A stretch of DNA of 64,000 nucleotides from Aphrocallistes beatrix (lineage: Eukaryota; Porifera; Hexactinellida; Sceptrulophora; Aphrocallistidae). Under the pieces are notes generated by a model. It was not told the DNA's origin. It saw only the letters and a program-made list of their open reading frames with translations, and did not search any database. The DNA lies in NCBI GenBank assembly GCA_963281255.1, contig OY725499.1, forward strand, positions 434,001 to 498,000. The letters are read 5' to 3'. A program made the position numbers and the translations under genes. This document shows positions 9,801-24,800 of this stretch, piece by piece. The stretch's first letter is position 1, and each line of letters opens with the position of its first letter.

Positions 9801-12800
9801 AAACTCAATGCCAAATATTCAAAATCACCTGCACTCTATTCATCCATCGGGATGCCAACTCTTTTCAATCCAGCTCATAATGACATCTACTTCTTTGACC
9901 CTAAAAAAGAGTATTACGAGTTCACACCTACTTCACAGCATCCTGTTTTCTTAAAAGGAAAATCATGGCCGACTGTTAGTCATTATTTTCATTGTCAGAA
10001 GTATAAAGATAGACCAGATATTATGGGACAGATAGAAAGTTGCAGCGGAGTTGATAAAGCATGGGCAATTGCTCATGATGCGAAGAATATGCAGGTAGGT
10101 TGAAGATAGAATTTCGACTTTTTTTTTGAAATATTTTCGAATATCATCCTGAATATCTCTCCTGGTTATAGCCAGTGTTTCCCGTAGCTTGCGTTTAAAG
10201 CGTTATTTAACGCGCTTAGTTAGTCGAATACGTGCTTTTGTTGTTAAATAATGCAATTTAATCGAATAAACCGCACAAAGATCACAAAATTAACGCGCTT
10301 TCCAAAAGTCCTGAGGGAAACATTAGTTATGGCCTTGACCCACCTCTAACCCTCTGATTTTAATCTCTGGCTACTTAATAATATCGTATTACCTCGAATA
10401 ATAGCTCCTCCAAAGAAGGTCTAAAGGATTTTGTTTACCACTGAATAAATAATAATGTTGAATTCTTCCCTTCTGCTATTTGTTGAATCATTCGTCGATT
10501 ATTTCCTTCTAAATTATCCTAAATCTGAAATATTAATGTTCTTTTCAGGTGGCAAATGGAGCTAAAAATTAGTAATCGCCCCGGCTACTATTCGAGTATA
10601 TACGGTGTGTAAATATAATTGTGTAAATTATCTTATTTTACATTAATGGAGTTCGGCAGGATATGATTTGCTGACTCCTGTCCTAGACTATATCACACAA
10701 CTTTTAAAACAAACACAATCTTAAGCTAACAAAACTAAGTAGTTGTTATTTCTTCTTCACGCCCAGTACATCAATCCCTTTTTAATAAGCATTGGTTTCC
10801 TCATCTCATCCCACTTTTTCAAATCTCCACCACTGGCACATGTTATTGAGCTAGAATCATCATCTTTGAAAGTTGCTGACTTTGCAGCACGTTTCGCGAC
10901 ACAATGAGCATAGTACACAGGTGCTGGAATAGACACAGCTTTGGTGCATCTAGCGTATGTATGGCATAGCTGGTAGGTTAGGGTCTGTAAGGTATCTGCG
11001 TTGAAATTATTCTCGTCCCACAATACGCGGTAATGCGTTGGGCGACTGGTGCCGTTTAGTCCGAAATGACTACAGAGGTAGAAATCGAACTCGAAAGGGT
11101 GCGTAACTTCTTTGTCTACATAAGTGCCTGGAGGGACATTTTCTGCTCTCCCTATTTGGTCCCTTATATCGCAGAACATTCTCAAGTGATGTCTTTTCTG
11201 AACACAGATGATGGTTATAGCAGGCTGGTAATTTGAATTTATCTTTCTACATGCTGCCCTCATAGCTTTCAGCTCCCATTGTAACAGATGAGTAAACTGC
11301 CCCTCCGATACTCCACTTCGATAGTATATTATCCTCTCGGGAAGATGTCCTTTGCAAAAATGTTTAAACGATTCTATTTGTTCGGTAAACATGTCACCAA
11401 ACTTGTCAATCGTTTCAAGTCTATCTTTTCTCTTGATAACTTGGCCATTCCGAGTATTGCGGGCTACAAATCTGCAATGTTTTTGAAAGCGCACAGAGCT
11501 TGCATACTTTCCAAGCCTAGAATCGAGTGAGCCGACCATAGCTGCGATGGATGGAGTATACTCATCTGCTCCTACTCCAGGATGGTTAACATTAGCACCA
11601 ATGAACATGATTGGTTTTTTGAAGAGGTCAGCACTCGGTGTACCTGCCATGTTGACAACATGATTTATTCCGCCTAGTTTCGCATTCATTTTCAGACAGA
11701 TGTTCGCAATGGTGCTTTTATTTACTCTGAAGATATTTTTTTCGCGTATACACTGTGAATTCACTCCTAGTTCCGAATCACATACAGCCTTGATATGTCC
11801 GTACATGACTGTGTTTTCTAACGGAAATGGTTTCGAATTAATGAACACAACGATCATCTGAAGACCTCTGTTCCTCTTATATATGTTAACTAGTTCAGCT
11901 CGGACCTTTTCTTTTACACGATACTCATCATCTCGCCCATCTATCCTAGGTGAGGATACATCCATCGGATCTTGAATCATCATTCCATTATTCCCGCCTA
12001 CCATCTGTATTTCGCGGATGAACTGTTCTAAATTATCCCGTCTGGCATTAATGAAATCGACAATTACCCATCTTTCCATCGATTTACTCCGGTAAAGACT
12101 ACTCCTTGAAGGTTCCAAGACCCGTCTCTTGGGACGAGGTTCTTGTTGGCATAGATAATGCTCGGAGTATCCAGCACCCGCCCCTCGACTTCAACCATCC
12201 TATTGCTCGGTTTTATGCCGTAATGGTTGAGCAAGGGATCGTTTGTTACAAACTCCTGTCTTGCAATCTGTTCAATGATCTTCTCACGTTCATGAGCAGG
12301 CTTTGTCGAGATTCCGTTTAGAGCTATCATTTGATTGTCTGTTAATTTTCCTGGTTTATGCTGACCTTGTACTATCTGACACATTTCCATTAGAATCCCA
12401 ATACTTCTATTCCTAACCATTATGCAAGGTAAATCCGGGTATTTGAGACACATATTGTATTTTTGTTGGTAATACTTTTCCGTTGTTATTTCCACCCCAC
12501 CTCTCCCTTTAACAATTTGTAGTGTTGACGACTTGCCAAAAACATCAGAATCATTTATTTTGAACACTCGGTTGAAGGCTTGATGACGTGTAGATATCTT
12601 AAGATTACACAGCAACCTCTGCAAATCACGTCTATTCTTCATCACTTCTTGTGGATTGACCGTTTTAGTGACTTCGCAAATGAAATCAATAAGATTGATA
12701 TCTTTCATCATCACACTTACAGACGTATTTAAGATAACAAACGGTTTCCATTGACCAGGTCGAATGGATTGGTAGTAACCTTCCCAGATGTCACAGCTTT

Positions 12801-15800
12801 CACTTATGTTGAAGTAATTTTCCCCTTCGCATGTTTTGAAGTAATAACTTCGCATTACGTTAACGTGACGAGATTGTGGAAGCTGTTTTAGAATCACTTC
12901 TAAAGCTCGTATTGCCGTTCTACTCTTGTCGAATTCGTCCTGGCGATCGACAGCTGTCGTATATGGCCATTTTCGGTTTATGAACTCTTGGACCATGGAT
13001 AAATCGATTTCAGATTTATGTGTTATTTCAACTCGATGCGTTCTCTTTTTCTCTCCGTTCTCGCTATCTAACCAAGTCACTCTGTATTTCTTCCTGCTGC
13101 TACCTCCCCATAAAGGCTTTTTCGTGAACAAAGCTGTTTGTCTGTCATAGACAGGCATTTCTCCTTTGAAATCTTTTCGGAAAGTCCGAATCAAATTCTC
13201 CATGACCGAGTCACACACGTATTTCTGTCTCACAGACTTATCCTCTGATTTCTTCTTGTTATCGTACACATCAACATGATACATGTGGATTTTATCTTTC
13301 GGCAGTATGATCGGAAAGAAATTTATCCGAAGCATTATCGGACGTCCTCTCGTACCGATCCCTCCTTGTGCAGGTCTCGTGGGTGGAAACAGGTCAGACC
13401 CATCTGTGAGGGATGTAGAGATACCCGTAGAGCATCCAGATGATTCGAGTAATAAAACTCGTACACATTCGCCAATTTGGGTATAGTGTTTGCTTTTTTC
13501 TATAGGGCTAGTGTCCGTAATGCTCAGATGCTTTGTCATGTTAGAGATTGGAATACAACGGTCTCTTTCGCAACCCCCTCGAGGTTCCCTCGCACCCTTA
13601 CTAGTACGTGATCTTCCGCGTGCTGCCATTCTTTGTAGTAAAATATAATAATTTCAATTTGCTAATTTATATTGAGAAATACTTAGGGCATTCAATTAGT
13701 TCGTAACCCTCGCTTTTACTTATATTGTTTAACTACATTTCTCCCATATTTGCTTCCAATTATATAGCTTATATATTCTTCTCGTAGGAGCAATTTAGTT
13801 TGATAGAATCGATTGATTATTTTCCAAGTTACGTTTTCCTAAAGATTGGCTATAGTAACCACAGAAGAATTTATGGCTTCAAAATCGAGCGAAATTTTAC
13901 TAGAGCAGAGAGCCTACATCAAAATTCGCTCATTACTCAGCGATACTCCAAGGAATATCCACCAAGATTTGGTCACCGTATTTGGGGAAGAGGCCTGTTC
14001 GGAATCGACGGTTAAGAAGTGGAGTCTTCGTTTTCGTGGAGGTAGGGAGTCGATTGAAGATGACCCTCGGATGGGACAACCCGTTACTGCTACTACCTCC
14101 AACAATATTGCTCTTGTAGCTGAAATGTGTGATTCTGATCCACATATTACAGTGGAACAGTTAGCTGGCACCCTGGACTTGTCAACGGGAAGTGTTCATA
14201 CTATCCTGACCAAGCATCTTGGTATGTCAAAGGTTTGTTCACGTTGGGTCCCACATTTCTTAACACAGGCTCAAAAGGAGAACCGACTGAGAATGGCCAA
14301 AAACTTTCTTGAAAAATATGAGCATTGCGATGAGAGGCGATTATCTGAAATATTTACCAGGGATGAAACTTGGATAGAATATTCAGAACCTCCACGCAAG
14401 CAACAGAATAAGGTATGGGTGGCAAAAGGGAGTGCTCCCCCAGGATTACCGAGACCTGATCGCTGGGCCCCCAAGGTTATGTACACGATTCTTTTTGATG
14501 CGTATGGTCCAGTGTGCCAAATCTGTGCCCCAAAGGGGCAAACAATCACTGGCAACTTCTACGCAACAATTGTTCTTCCTGAGATCCAAAAACATTATTT
14601 TAAGTGTCGACCAGCCACCGGACTCAAAGGAATAAAACTTTTGCACGATAATGCCAGACCACAAAAATCTAAGGAGGTGAAGAAAACAATTGCTTCTATG
14701 GGTCTTGAGGAGTTAGAACATCCACCATATAGTCCTGACCTAGCACCCTGCGACTTTTGGCTCTTCGATGGGCTCAAAAGACATCTAGCTAGATCAGTTT
14801 TTGAGGAAGATGTGCAAATTGAAAGGGCAATTCGTCTGTATCTCAGAGACATCCCCCAAGAGGAGTATAAGAAGACTTTTTTTAAGTGGATTGAACGTTT
14901 AAAGCTAGTAATTGAGCAGAAGGGAGACTACTTTGAACATTTAATGTAGTTTTTGATGTTTAGGTTTCCTAATAATAAAAATAATTGCAAGGTTACGAAC
15001 TAATTGAATGCCCTAAGTAATTTAGTATGGACAGGTAAATTGCATGTGTGTATGCTGGATTTTGTCCGTCTAAATAGGATTAGATTAGACAGTAGACATA
15101 ATCTGGTTGGAACGCGAAAAACTGTACAAGACCAAAGTAACTTCATATAGCAGAAGTCACTAATTAATTTATCAAAATCTGACTAGAACTGATAAAAACA
15201 GAGATATTTTATCAAGTTTTTTCAAACCAAATGCTTTAACTGAATACATTGGACAAAATGTTTTGGGCCCAGACGGTTTACCAGGTTGAAATCTAGTGGA
15301 GTTAAGACGTTTAAAAAATACAACCTAAGTCAGTCCAGCATATGAGTGCAGTGATCAATACAAACAACGAAATGGAGAGAGTTATGATTCTTCTTATTTG
15401 CTATCAAGCATTACCATTTACACATTTATACTTTAGGTAGTGCATGCTTGCTTTCTTCTTTACTGAACTTATTGGTTACAGAGTTCAAAATTTAGTCACT
15501 TTAGGACTCCATGAGATATCATATTATATTAGTACAACTGTTTGCTTACCGTTGTCTCCTATATCTTTGTCAATCAAAGTACATAAATTTACCTAATTAA
15601 ACAAGGTCTGCTTATTGCTGTCAGCAACTTCATTGTTTATTGTTTACAAAACTTCAACTACCAATCTAATTTTATTTTTTAGTGCAGCTCCTCTAGGGAT
15701 ACAGCATTATTAGCGGACAATTGGTTCTTAATAAAAACATTTAGCTAGACTTGTGAAATCACGTCTATTGGGGTTTTCACAAACTGTTATTCTGACATAC

Positions 15801-18800
15801 AGTCATTGTGTATACATATTTGTTATTCTGAACTAACCCCTGTTCCATGTTGTTAACATATGATTTATAATTATTCTAGTTCACATAATATGAAGTCTCT
15901 TTACATACATTAATACTCCGCTTGATAGGACCACCTGTCAATGAGATCAACTGCTAATTATTCTGGCCATTTATTTCCTAGAATAGAAGAGTAAAAATGT
16001 AAAGTGATGTATCGGTTGAAAAAAAGTCGCATTTGGAAGTGATAAATATTACAATCCCAATACTAAGTAATCACTATATAATGATTCATAAACACAACTA
16101 GCCATAACAAATGGTTACCTACTTTAAAATTTTCGCATCTTATATAACCCGGCGCTTATTCGAGGAAAGACGGTAATAGAAAAAAATTAGCATGTATTAT
16201 CTGCCAATAGCAGATAATACATGCTAACTTTTTTGGTTAATGAGGTTTCACGCTTAATCGGGTCAAACTACCCTCCGACCGATGTCGTCCTATTAAGCGG
16301 AGTAAAGTGATGATAAACATTGTTATAGGTGGATAATTCCTGTTCTAGAAAATATCATAAACTTTTCTAAAACCAACACAATCTTAAGCTAAATACAAAT
16401 TTAAGTAGTTTTTTACTTCAAGCCCAGTACATCAATCCCTTTTCGATAAGCATTGGTTTCCTCATCTCATCCCACTTCTCTAAATCTCCACTCCTATCAT
16501 TTGATATTGAGCTAGAATCATCATCTTTGAAAGTTGCTGACATTGCAGCACGTTTCGCGACGCAATAAGCATAGTACACAGGTGCTGGAATAGACACAGC
16601 TTTGGTGCATCTAGCGTATGTATGGCATAGCTGGTAGGTTAGGGCCTGTAGACTATCTGCATTGAAATTATTCTCGTCCCACAATACGTGGTAATGCGTT
16701 GGTCGACTAGTGCCGTTTAGTCCGAAATGACTACAGAGGTAGAAATCGAATTCGAAAGGGTGCGTAACTTCTTTGTCTACATAAGTGCCCGGAGGGACAT
16801 TTCCTGCCCTCCCTACTTGGTCCTTTCTATCACAGAACATTCTCAAGTGATGTCTTTTCTGAACGCAGATCATAGTAATAGCAGGCTGGTAGTTTGCTTG
16901 TATATTTCCACATGCTGCCCTCATAGCTTTCAGCTCCCATTGTAAAACGTGAGTGAACTGCCCTTCCGATACCCCATCTCGGTAGTAGATTATCCTCTCT
17001 GGAAGATGTCCTTTGCAAAACCATTTGAAGGAATCTATTTGTTCAGTAAACATGTCACCAAACTTGTCAATCATTTCTAGCCTATCTTTCCTCTTGATAA
17101 CTTGACCATTCCGAGTATTGTGGGCTACAGATCTGTAATGTTTTTGAAACCGTACAGAGCTTGCATACTTTGCAAGTCTAGAATCAAGCGAGCCGACCAT
17201 GGCCGCGATAGATGGAGTATACTCATCTGCTCCTACTCCTGGATGGTTAACATCAGCTCCAATGAACATGATTGGTCGTTTGAAAAGATCAGCACTAGGT
17301 GTACATGCTCTGTCGACCATGTGGTTTATTCCACCTAATTTAGCATTCATTTTCAGACAGATGTTCGCAATAGTGCTTTTATTTACTCTGAAAATATTTT
17401 TTTCCCGTATGCATTGTGAATTCACTCCTAGCTCCGAATCACATACAGCCTTGATATGTCCATACATGACTGTGTTTTCTAACGGGAATAGTTTCGAATT
17501 AATGAAAACAACGATCATCTGCAGACCTCGGTTCCTCTTATATATGTTAACTAGTTCTGCTCGGACCTTATCTTTTACACGATACTCATCGTCTCGCCCG
17601 TCTATCCTAGGTGAGGATACATCCATCGGATCTTGGATCATCATTCCACTATTCCCGCCTAACATCTGCATTTCGCGGATGAATTGTTCTAAGATATCCC
17701 GTCTGGTACCAACGAAATCGACAATTACCCATCTATCCATCTGTTTTCCTATGGGAAAGACTACCCCTTTGAGGTTCCAAGATCCCTTTCTTGGAACGAA
17801 GTTTTTATTGGCATAGATAATGCTCGGAGTGTCCAGCACTCGCCCCTCGACTTCAACCATCTTATTGCTCGGTTTTATGCCGTAATGGTTGAGCAAGGGA
17901 TCGTTTGCCACTAGCTCTTGCCTGGCAATCTGCTCAATGATCTTCTCACGTTCGAACGCTGGTTTAGCTGAGAATTTGATTACGGCCGCCGTTTGATCTC
18001 CAGTTAATTTTCCACTCTTGTGTTGACCTTGTACAATCCAGCACACTTCTAATGGAATCGCAGTACCTTTATTCCCAACTATTATGCAAGGCAGATCCGG
18101 GTATTTAAGACGCATCTTGTATTTCTCGAAGAAATATTTCTCTGTTGTCGTGTCGCCTCCGCCATCACCTTTAAAGACTTGTTGTGATGGAGGTTTACCA
18201 AAGACCTGCCTCGCACTATTATTTACTTTGCATTCTCGTTTGAAGCCTTGATGGCGTGTAGATATCTTAAGATTGCACAGCAACCTCTGCAAATCACGTC
18301 TCTTCCTCATCGCTTCGTGTGGACTGTTCGTTTTAGTCGCTTCGCAAATGAAATCAATAAGATTGATATCTTTCATCATCGCACTTACAGACGTATTTAA
18401 AACAATAAAAGGTTTCCATTGGCCAGGTCGAATGGACTGGAAATAGCCTTCCCAGATGTCACAGCCTTCACCTAAGTTGAAAGGTTCACCTTGATGCGGT
18501 TTGAAGTAGAAACTTCGCATTATGTTAACGTGACGAGATTGTGGAAGTTGTTTCAGAATCACTTCAAAAGCTTGTATTGCAGTTCTCCCCTTGTCGAATT
18601 CGTCTTGACGATCAATAGCTGTCTTATATGGTCTTTTTCGGTTTATGAATTCTTGGAGCATGGATAAATCGACTTCGGATGCATGCGCTATTTCAACTCG
18701 ATGCGTTCTCTTTCTGTCTCCATTCTCACTATCTAGCCAATTCACTGTGTGCTCTTACTTGCTGCTACCTCCCCATAAAGGTTTCTTCGTGAACAAAGCT

Positions 18801-21800
18801 GCTTGTCTATCATAGACGGGCATTTCTGCTTTGAAATCTTCTCGAAAAGTTCGAATCAAATTCTCCATGACCGAGTTGCACACGAATTTCTGTCTCACAG
18901 ACTTATCCTCTGATTTCTTGTTATCATCATACACGTCAACATGGTACATTTGAATTTTATATTTCGGCAGTATGATCGGAAAGAAATTTATCCGAAGCAT
19001 TATCGGGCGTCCTCTCGTACCGATCCCTCCTTGTGTAGGTCTCGTGGGTGGAAACAGGTCAGACGCCTCTATGAGGGGTGCAGAACCAGTTGCACCGGAT
19101 ATGGTATATCGCTCTATTATCTTGCCACCTTTAGGTTCTCGTGCGGTTGCACTTGCTCCAGGTTCAGGGGGTAACTCTGGTTCTGGAAGGAACTTCACAC
19201 CCTCGGCTAACACCACCTCTTCAGCCGGTTTAGAAGCTTGCCTCGTGGTTTCTATGGACGTAGTAGAAGGAAGTGAGTTGAGGACAAACGGTTGAGCATG
19301 TTGGAATGTTCTGATTTGAATATTTTCGCTTTGTTCTGTGGGAACAGTTTCCGTAATACTCAAGTGCTTTGTCATGTTAGAGACGCAAATACAACGGCAT
19401 TTTTCGCAATCATCTCGATGTCTCCTCCCGCTGTTGTTAGTGGGTGATTTGCCGCGGGTGGCCATTCTTTAAAGTTAAAATGTCTTTGACTAATATTTTA
19501 GAACCAAAATACTGTTTTAAACTAGACAAATGCGTAAGAAAGTGAATAATTTGGAAAACTCGATAGAATCGTTTAAAACCAGGATAGATTATTTAACCCA
19601 TCTTATCCTGTTTGATTTGTTACTTGACACATAATTTTATGGGAGTTAAAATTTGAAAAAAGCTAGTCAAGCTTAGTTATCCGAATACATAATGGCCTTT
19701 TAGTGCTGGAATAAGACTCAAATTGGTAGCATCATAGAAAATAGAATGGGCTAATGATGATGAGGAGAGAATACAGTATACATTTCCAAAATGATCGGGT
19801 TTACAAGAGATCGCCTATCCTAATGTCCTACCTTCAGCACACAGCGAATAATATGCACGAGTCCTCGAGTAAAGTCGAACTTCTCTTCGTATCACTCATT
19901 TTGCACATTTATCGTTCGAGTATATACCTATAAGGCCTAATTAGTTTCTCCTTCATTGAACTTATTAGTTATACACAGAGTTTGATATTTGATATACTAC
20001 TATGTACAGATATATCGTTAATATACTCACACAGTTGTTTGCTTATTCAATCAGTCTATATTCTTTGTTATTCAAAGTGCATGAAATTGAATTTACCTCA
20101 TCAACAAGGTTCGAATTATTATTGTTGTCGATAACTTCACATGGTTTAGTATTTACGAATAAAATTATATAATTTAATGGTGGACCAGTTGACTTGTCCC
20201 TTTTCCTTGGTCGATTTTATATCTAAATTAAGTTAAGCTACAAAGTTACATTTTCAAAAAATTACTCCTGTAAATTAGGAGACAAGTTGGTATTTGGGAC
20301 GAGTTGTAATGGTCACAATTTGTCATTCACTGGTATTCATTGAAGACTCTTTATTGTATGCCACTTTAGTTAACAACAATTTTATATTGGATTTTAGTGT
20401 AGTTGCTCTATATGAATATGTCTTTCATCTACTTATTTAATTTTACACAAATGGAGTTCGGCAGGATAAGATTTGCTGACTCCTGTTCTAGACTATATCA
20501 CACAACTTTTAAAACAAACACAATCTTAAGCTAAATACAGATTTAAATAGTTTTTTCTTCAAGCCCAGTACATCAATCCCTTTTCGATAAGCATTGGTTT
20601 CCTCATCTCGTCCCACTTCTCCAAATCTCCACAACTACCACTTGATATTGAAGTAGAATCATCATCTTTGAAAGTTGCTGACATTGCAGCACGTTTTGCG
20701 ACCCAATGAGCATAGTACACAGGTGCAGGAATAGACACAGCTTTAGTGCATTTAGCATATGTATGGCATAGCTGGTAGGTTAGGGCCTGTAGGCTATCTG
20801 CGTTGAAGTTATTCTCGTCCCACAATACGTGGTAATGCGTTGGACGACTGGTGCCCTGTAATCCGAAATGACTACATAGGTAGAAATCGAACTCGAAAGG
20901 GTGCGTAACTTCTTTGTCTACATAAGTGCCCAGGGGGACATTTCCCCCCCTCCCTACTTGATCCCTTCTATCACAGAACATCTTCAGATTATGTCTTCTC
21001 TGAACACAGATAATAGTGATAGCAGGCTGGTAGTTTGCTTGTATCTTTCCACATGCTTCCCTCATAGCTTTCAGCTCCCATTGTAACAGATGAGTGAACT
21101 GCCCCTCGGATACCCCACCTCTGTAATAGATTATCCTCTCGGGAAGATGTCCTTTGCAAAACTGTTTGAAGGATTCTATTTGTTCGATAAACATGTCCCC
21201 AAACTTCTCAATCATTTCTAGCCTATCTTTTCTCTTGATAACTTGACCATTCCGAGTATTGTGGGCTACAGATCTGGAATGTTTTTGAAAGCGTACAGAG
21301 CTTGCATACTTTGCAAGTCTAGAATCAAGCGAGCCGACCATGGCCGCGATAGATGGAGTATACTCATCTGCTCCTACTCCAGGATGGTTAACATTAGCAC
21401 CAATGAACATGATTGGTTTTTTGAAGAGGTCAGCACTCGGTGTACCTGCCATGTTGACAACATGATTTATTCCGCCTAGTTTCGCATTCATTTTCAGACA
21501 GATGTTCGCAATGGTGCTTTTATTTACTCTGAAGATATTTTTTTCGCGTATACACTGTGAATTCACTCCTAGTTCCGAATCACATACAGCCTTGATATGT
21601 CCGTACATGACTGTGTTTTCTAACGGAAATGGTTTCGAATTAATGAACACAACGATCATCTGAAGACCTCTGTTCCTCTTATATATGTTAACTAGTTCAG
21701 CTCGGACCTTTTCTTTTACACGATACTCATCATCTCGCCCATCTATCCTAGGTGAGGATACATCCATCGGATCTTGAATCATCATTCCATTATTCCCGCC

Positions 21801-24800
21801 TACCATCTGTATTTCGCGGATGAACTGTTCTAAATTATCCCGTCTGGCATTAATGAAATCGACAATTACCCATCTTTCCATCGGTTTTACTCCGGTAAAG
21901 ACTACTCCTTGAAGGTTCCAAGACCCGTCTCTTGGGACGAGGTTCTTGTTGGCATAGATAATGCTCGGAGTATCCAGCACCCGCCCCTCGACTTCAACCA
22001 TCCTATTGCTCGGTTTTATGCCGTAATGGTTGAGCAAGGGATCGTTTGTTACAAACTCCTGTCTTGCAATCTGTTCAATGATCTTCTCACGTTCAAATGC
22101 TGGTTTAGCTGAGAATCTGATGACGGCCGCCGTTTGATCTCCAGTTAATTTTCCACTCTTGTGTTGACCTTGCACAATCCAGCACACTTCTAATGGAATC
22201 GCCGTACCTTTATTCCCAACCATTATGCAAGGCAAATCCGGGTATTTGAGACGCATCTTGTATTTCTCGGCGAAATATTTCTCTGTTGTTGTGTCGCCTC
22301 CGCCATAATCTTTAAAGACTTGTTCTGATGGAGGTTTGCCAAAAACCTGCCTCGCAGTATTATTTACTTTGCATACTCGTTTGAAGCCTTGATAGCGTGT
22401 AGATATCTTAAGATTGCACAGCAACCTCTGCAAATCACGTCTCTTCCTCATCGCTTCGTGTGGACTGTTCGTTTTAGTAGCTTCGCAAATGAAATCAATA
22501 AGATTGATATCTTTCATCATCGCTTTTACAGACGTATTTAAGACAATAAAAAGTTTCCATTGGCCAGGACGGATGGATTGGTAGTAACCTTCCCAGATGT
22601 CACAGCCTTCTCCCAAGTTGAAAGGTTCACCAAGATTCGGTTTGAAGTAGTAACCTCGCTTTACTCTAACGTGACGAGATTGTGGAAGCTGTTTCAGAAT
22701 CACTTCTAAAGCGTTTATTGCAGTTCTTCCCTTGTCGAATTCGTCCTGACGATCGACAGCTGTCGTATATGGCCTTTTTCGGTTTATGAATTCTTGAACC
22801 ATGGATAAATCGATTTCGGATGCATGCGCTATTTCAACTCGATTCATTCTCTTTCTGTCTCCATTCTCATTATCTAACCAATTCACTGTGTACTCCTTAC
22901 TGCTACTACCTCCCCATAAAGGTTTCTTCGTGAACAAAGCTGCTTGTCTATCATAGACTGGCATTTCTCCTTTGAAATCTTCTCGAAAAGTCCGAATCAA
23001 ATTCTCCATGACCGAGTTGCACACGAATTTCTGTCTCACAGACTTATCCTCTGATTTCTTGTTGTCATCATACACGTCAACATGGTACATGTGGATTTTA
23101 TATTTCGGCAGTATGATCGGAAAGAAATTTATCCGAAGCATTATCGGGCGTCCTCTCGTACCGATCCCTCCTTGTGCAGGTCTCGAGGGTGGATACAGGT
23201 TAGATCTCTCTATGAGGGGTGCAGAACTAGTTGCACCGGATATGGTATATCGCTCTATTATCTTGCCACCTTTAGGTTCTCTTGCGGTTGCACTTGCTCC
23301 AGGTTCAGGAGGTAACTCTGGTTCCGGAAGGAACTTCACTCCCTCGGCTAACACCACCTCTTCAGCCGGTTTAGAAGCTTGCCTCGTGGTTTCTTTGGAC
23401 ATCGTAGAAAGAAATGGAGTGGGTACAAACGGTTCAGCATGTTGGAATGTTCTGATTTGGGTATTTTCGCTTTGTTCTGTGGGAACAGTTTCCGTAATAC
23501 TCAAGTGCTTTGTCATGTTAGAGACGCAAATACAACGGCATTTTTCGCAATCATCTCGATGTCTCCTCCCGCTGTTGTTAGTGGGTGATTTACAGCGGGT
23601 GACCATTCTTTAAAGTTAAAGAAGTATTTGACTAATATCTGTTAACTGATGAACAGAGTTTTGTCCTTAGAAATATACTTGAGTGGGACAGTAGGCCGAA
23701 TGTCGAATACAGGATAAAGTAAACAAAACCAAAATACTATTTTTAAAACTAAATAAATTAGTAAGAAAGTGAATAATTTTGAAAACTCTACATAATTGTT
23801 TAAAACCAAGATAGATTATTTAAAAAATCTTATTTTATGTGACTAACAACCACTGACTGGACAAATTGGATAAACCTTATCAACCCTGCATATTAGTAAA
23901 TATGACCTTCAACTAGGGCATTTGTCGATCTTGGAAAAGAAGATCGCGATCGCAATCAAGATCAAATTTTCAGAACGGAACTCAATCCCAATCTCGATCA
24001 TTTTTCCGATTGATTTTATTACTTGACACGTAATTTTTATCATGAATAAATTTCGAAAAAACAATATCAAGCTTCTCTGTCAGAATACATAATATTCTTT
24101 TAGTGCTAGAAGAAGACACAGATTGTTAACATCATAGAAAAATAGATTAGATTAATGACGGTGAGGAGAGAAGACAGTACAAATTTCCAAAAATGATCGG
24201 GTTTACAAAAGATCGCCGATCTTAATGTCTTACCTGAGTATAGTAGAAAATTATATTCGTATCACTCATTTTGCACATTTAGAGTTGAGTATATATATAT
24301 AAGGCTTACTTTCTCCTTCATTGTACTTACTAGTTACAGAGTTTGATATTTGATATATGTACCTATATATCAATATTATACTCGCAATTGTTTGCTTATT
24401 CAATCAGTCTATATTCTTTGTTATTCAAAGTGCATGAAATTGAATTTACCTCATCAACAAGGTTCGAATTATTATTGTTGTTAATGACTTCATTCATGGT
24501 TTAGTGTTTACGAATAAAATTATATAATTTAATGGTGGATCAGTTGACTTGTCCCTTTTCCTTGGTCGATTTTATATCTAAATTAAGTTAAGCTACAAAG
24601 TTACATTTTCAAAAAATTACCCCTGTAAATTAGGAAACAAGTTGGTATTTGGGACGAGTTGTAATGGTCACAATTTGTCATTCACTGGTATTCATTGAAG
24701 ACTCTTTATTGTATGTCACTTTAGTAAACAACAATTTTATATTGGATTTTAGTGTAGCTCTATATGAATATGTCTTTCATCTACTTATTTGTTAAATTTT

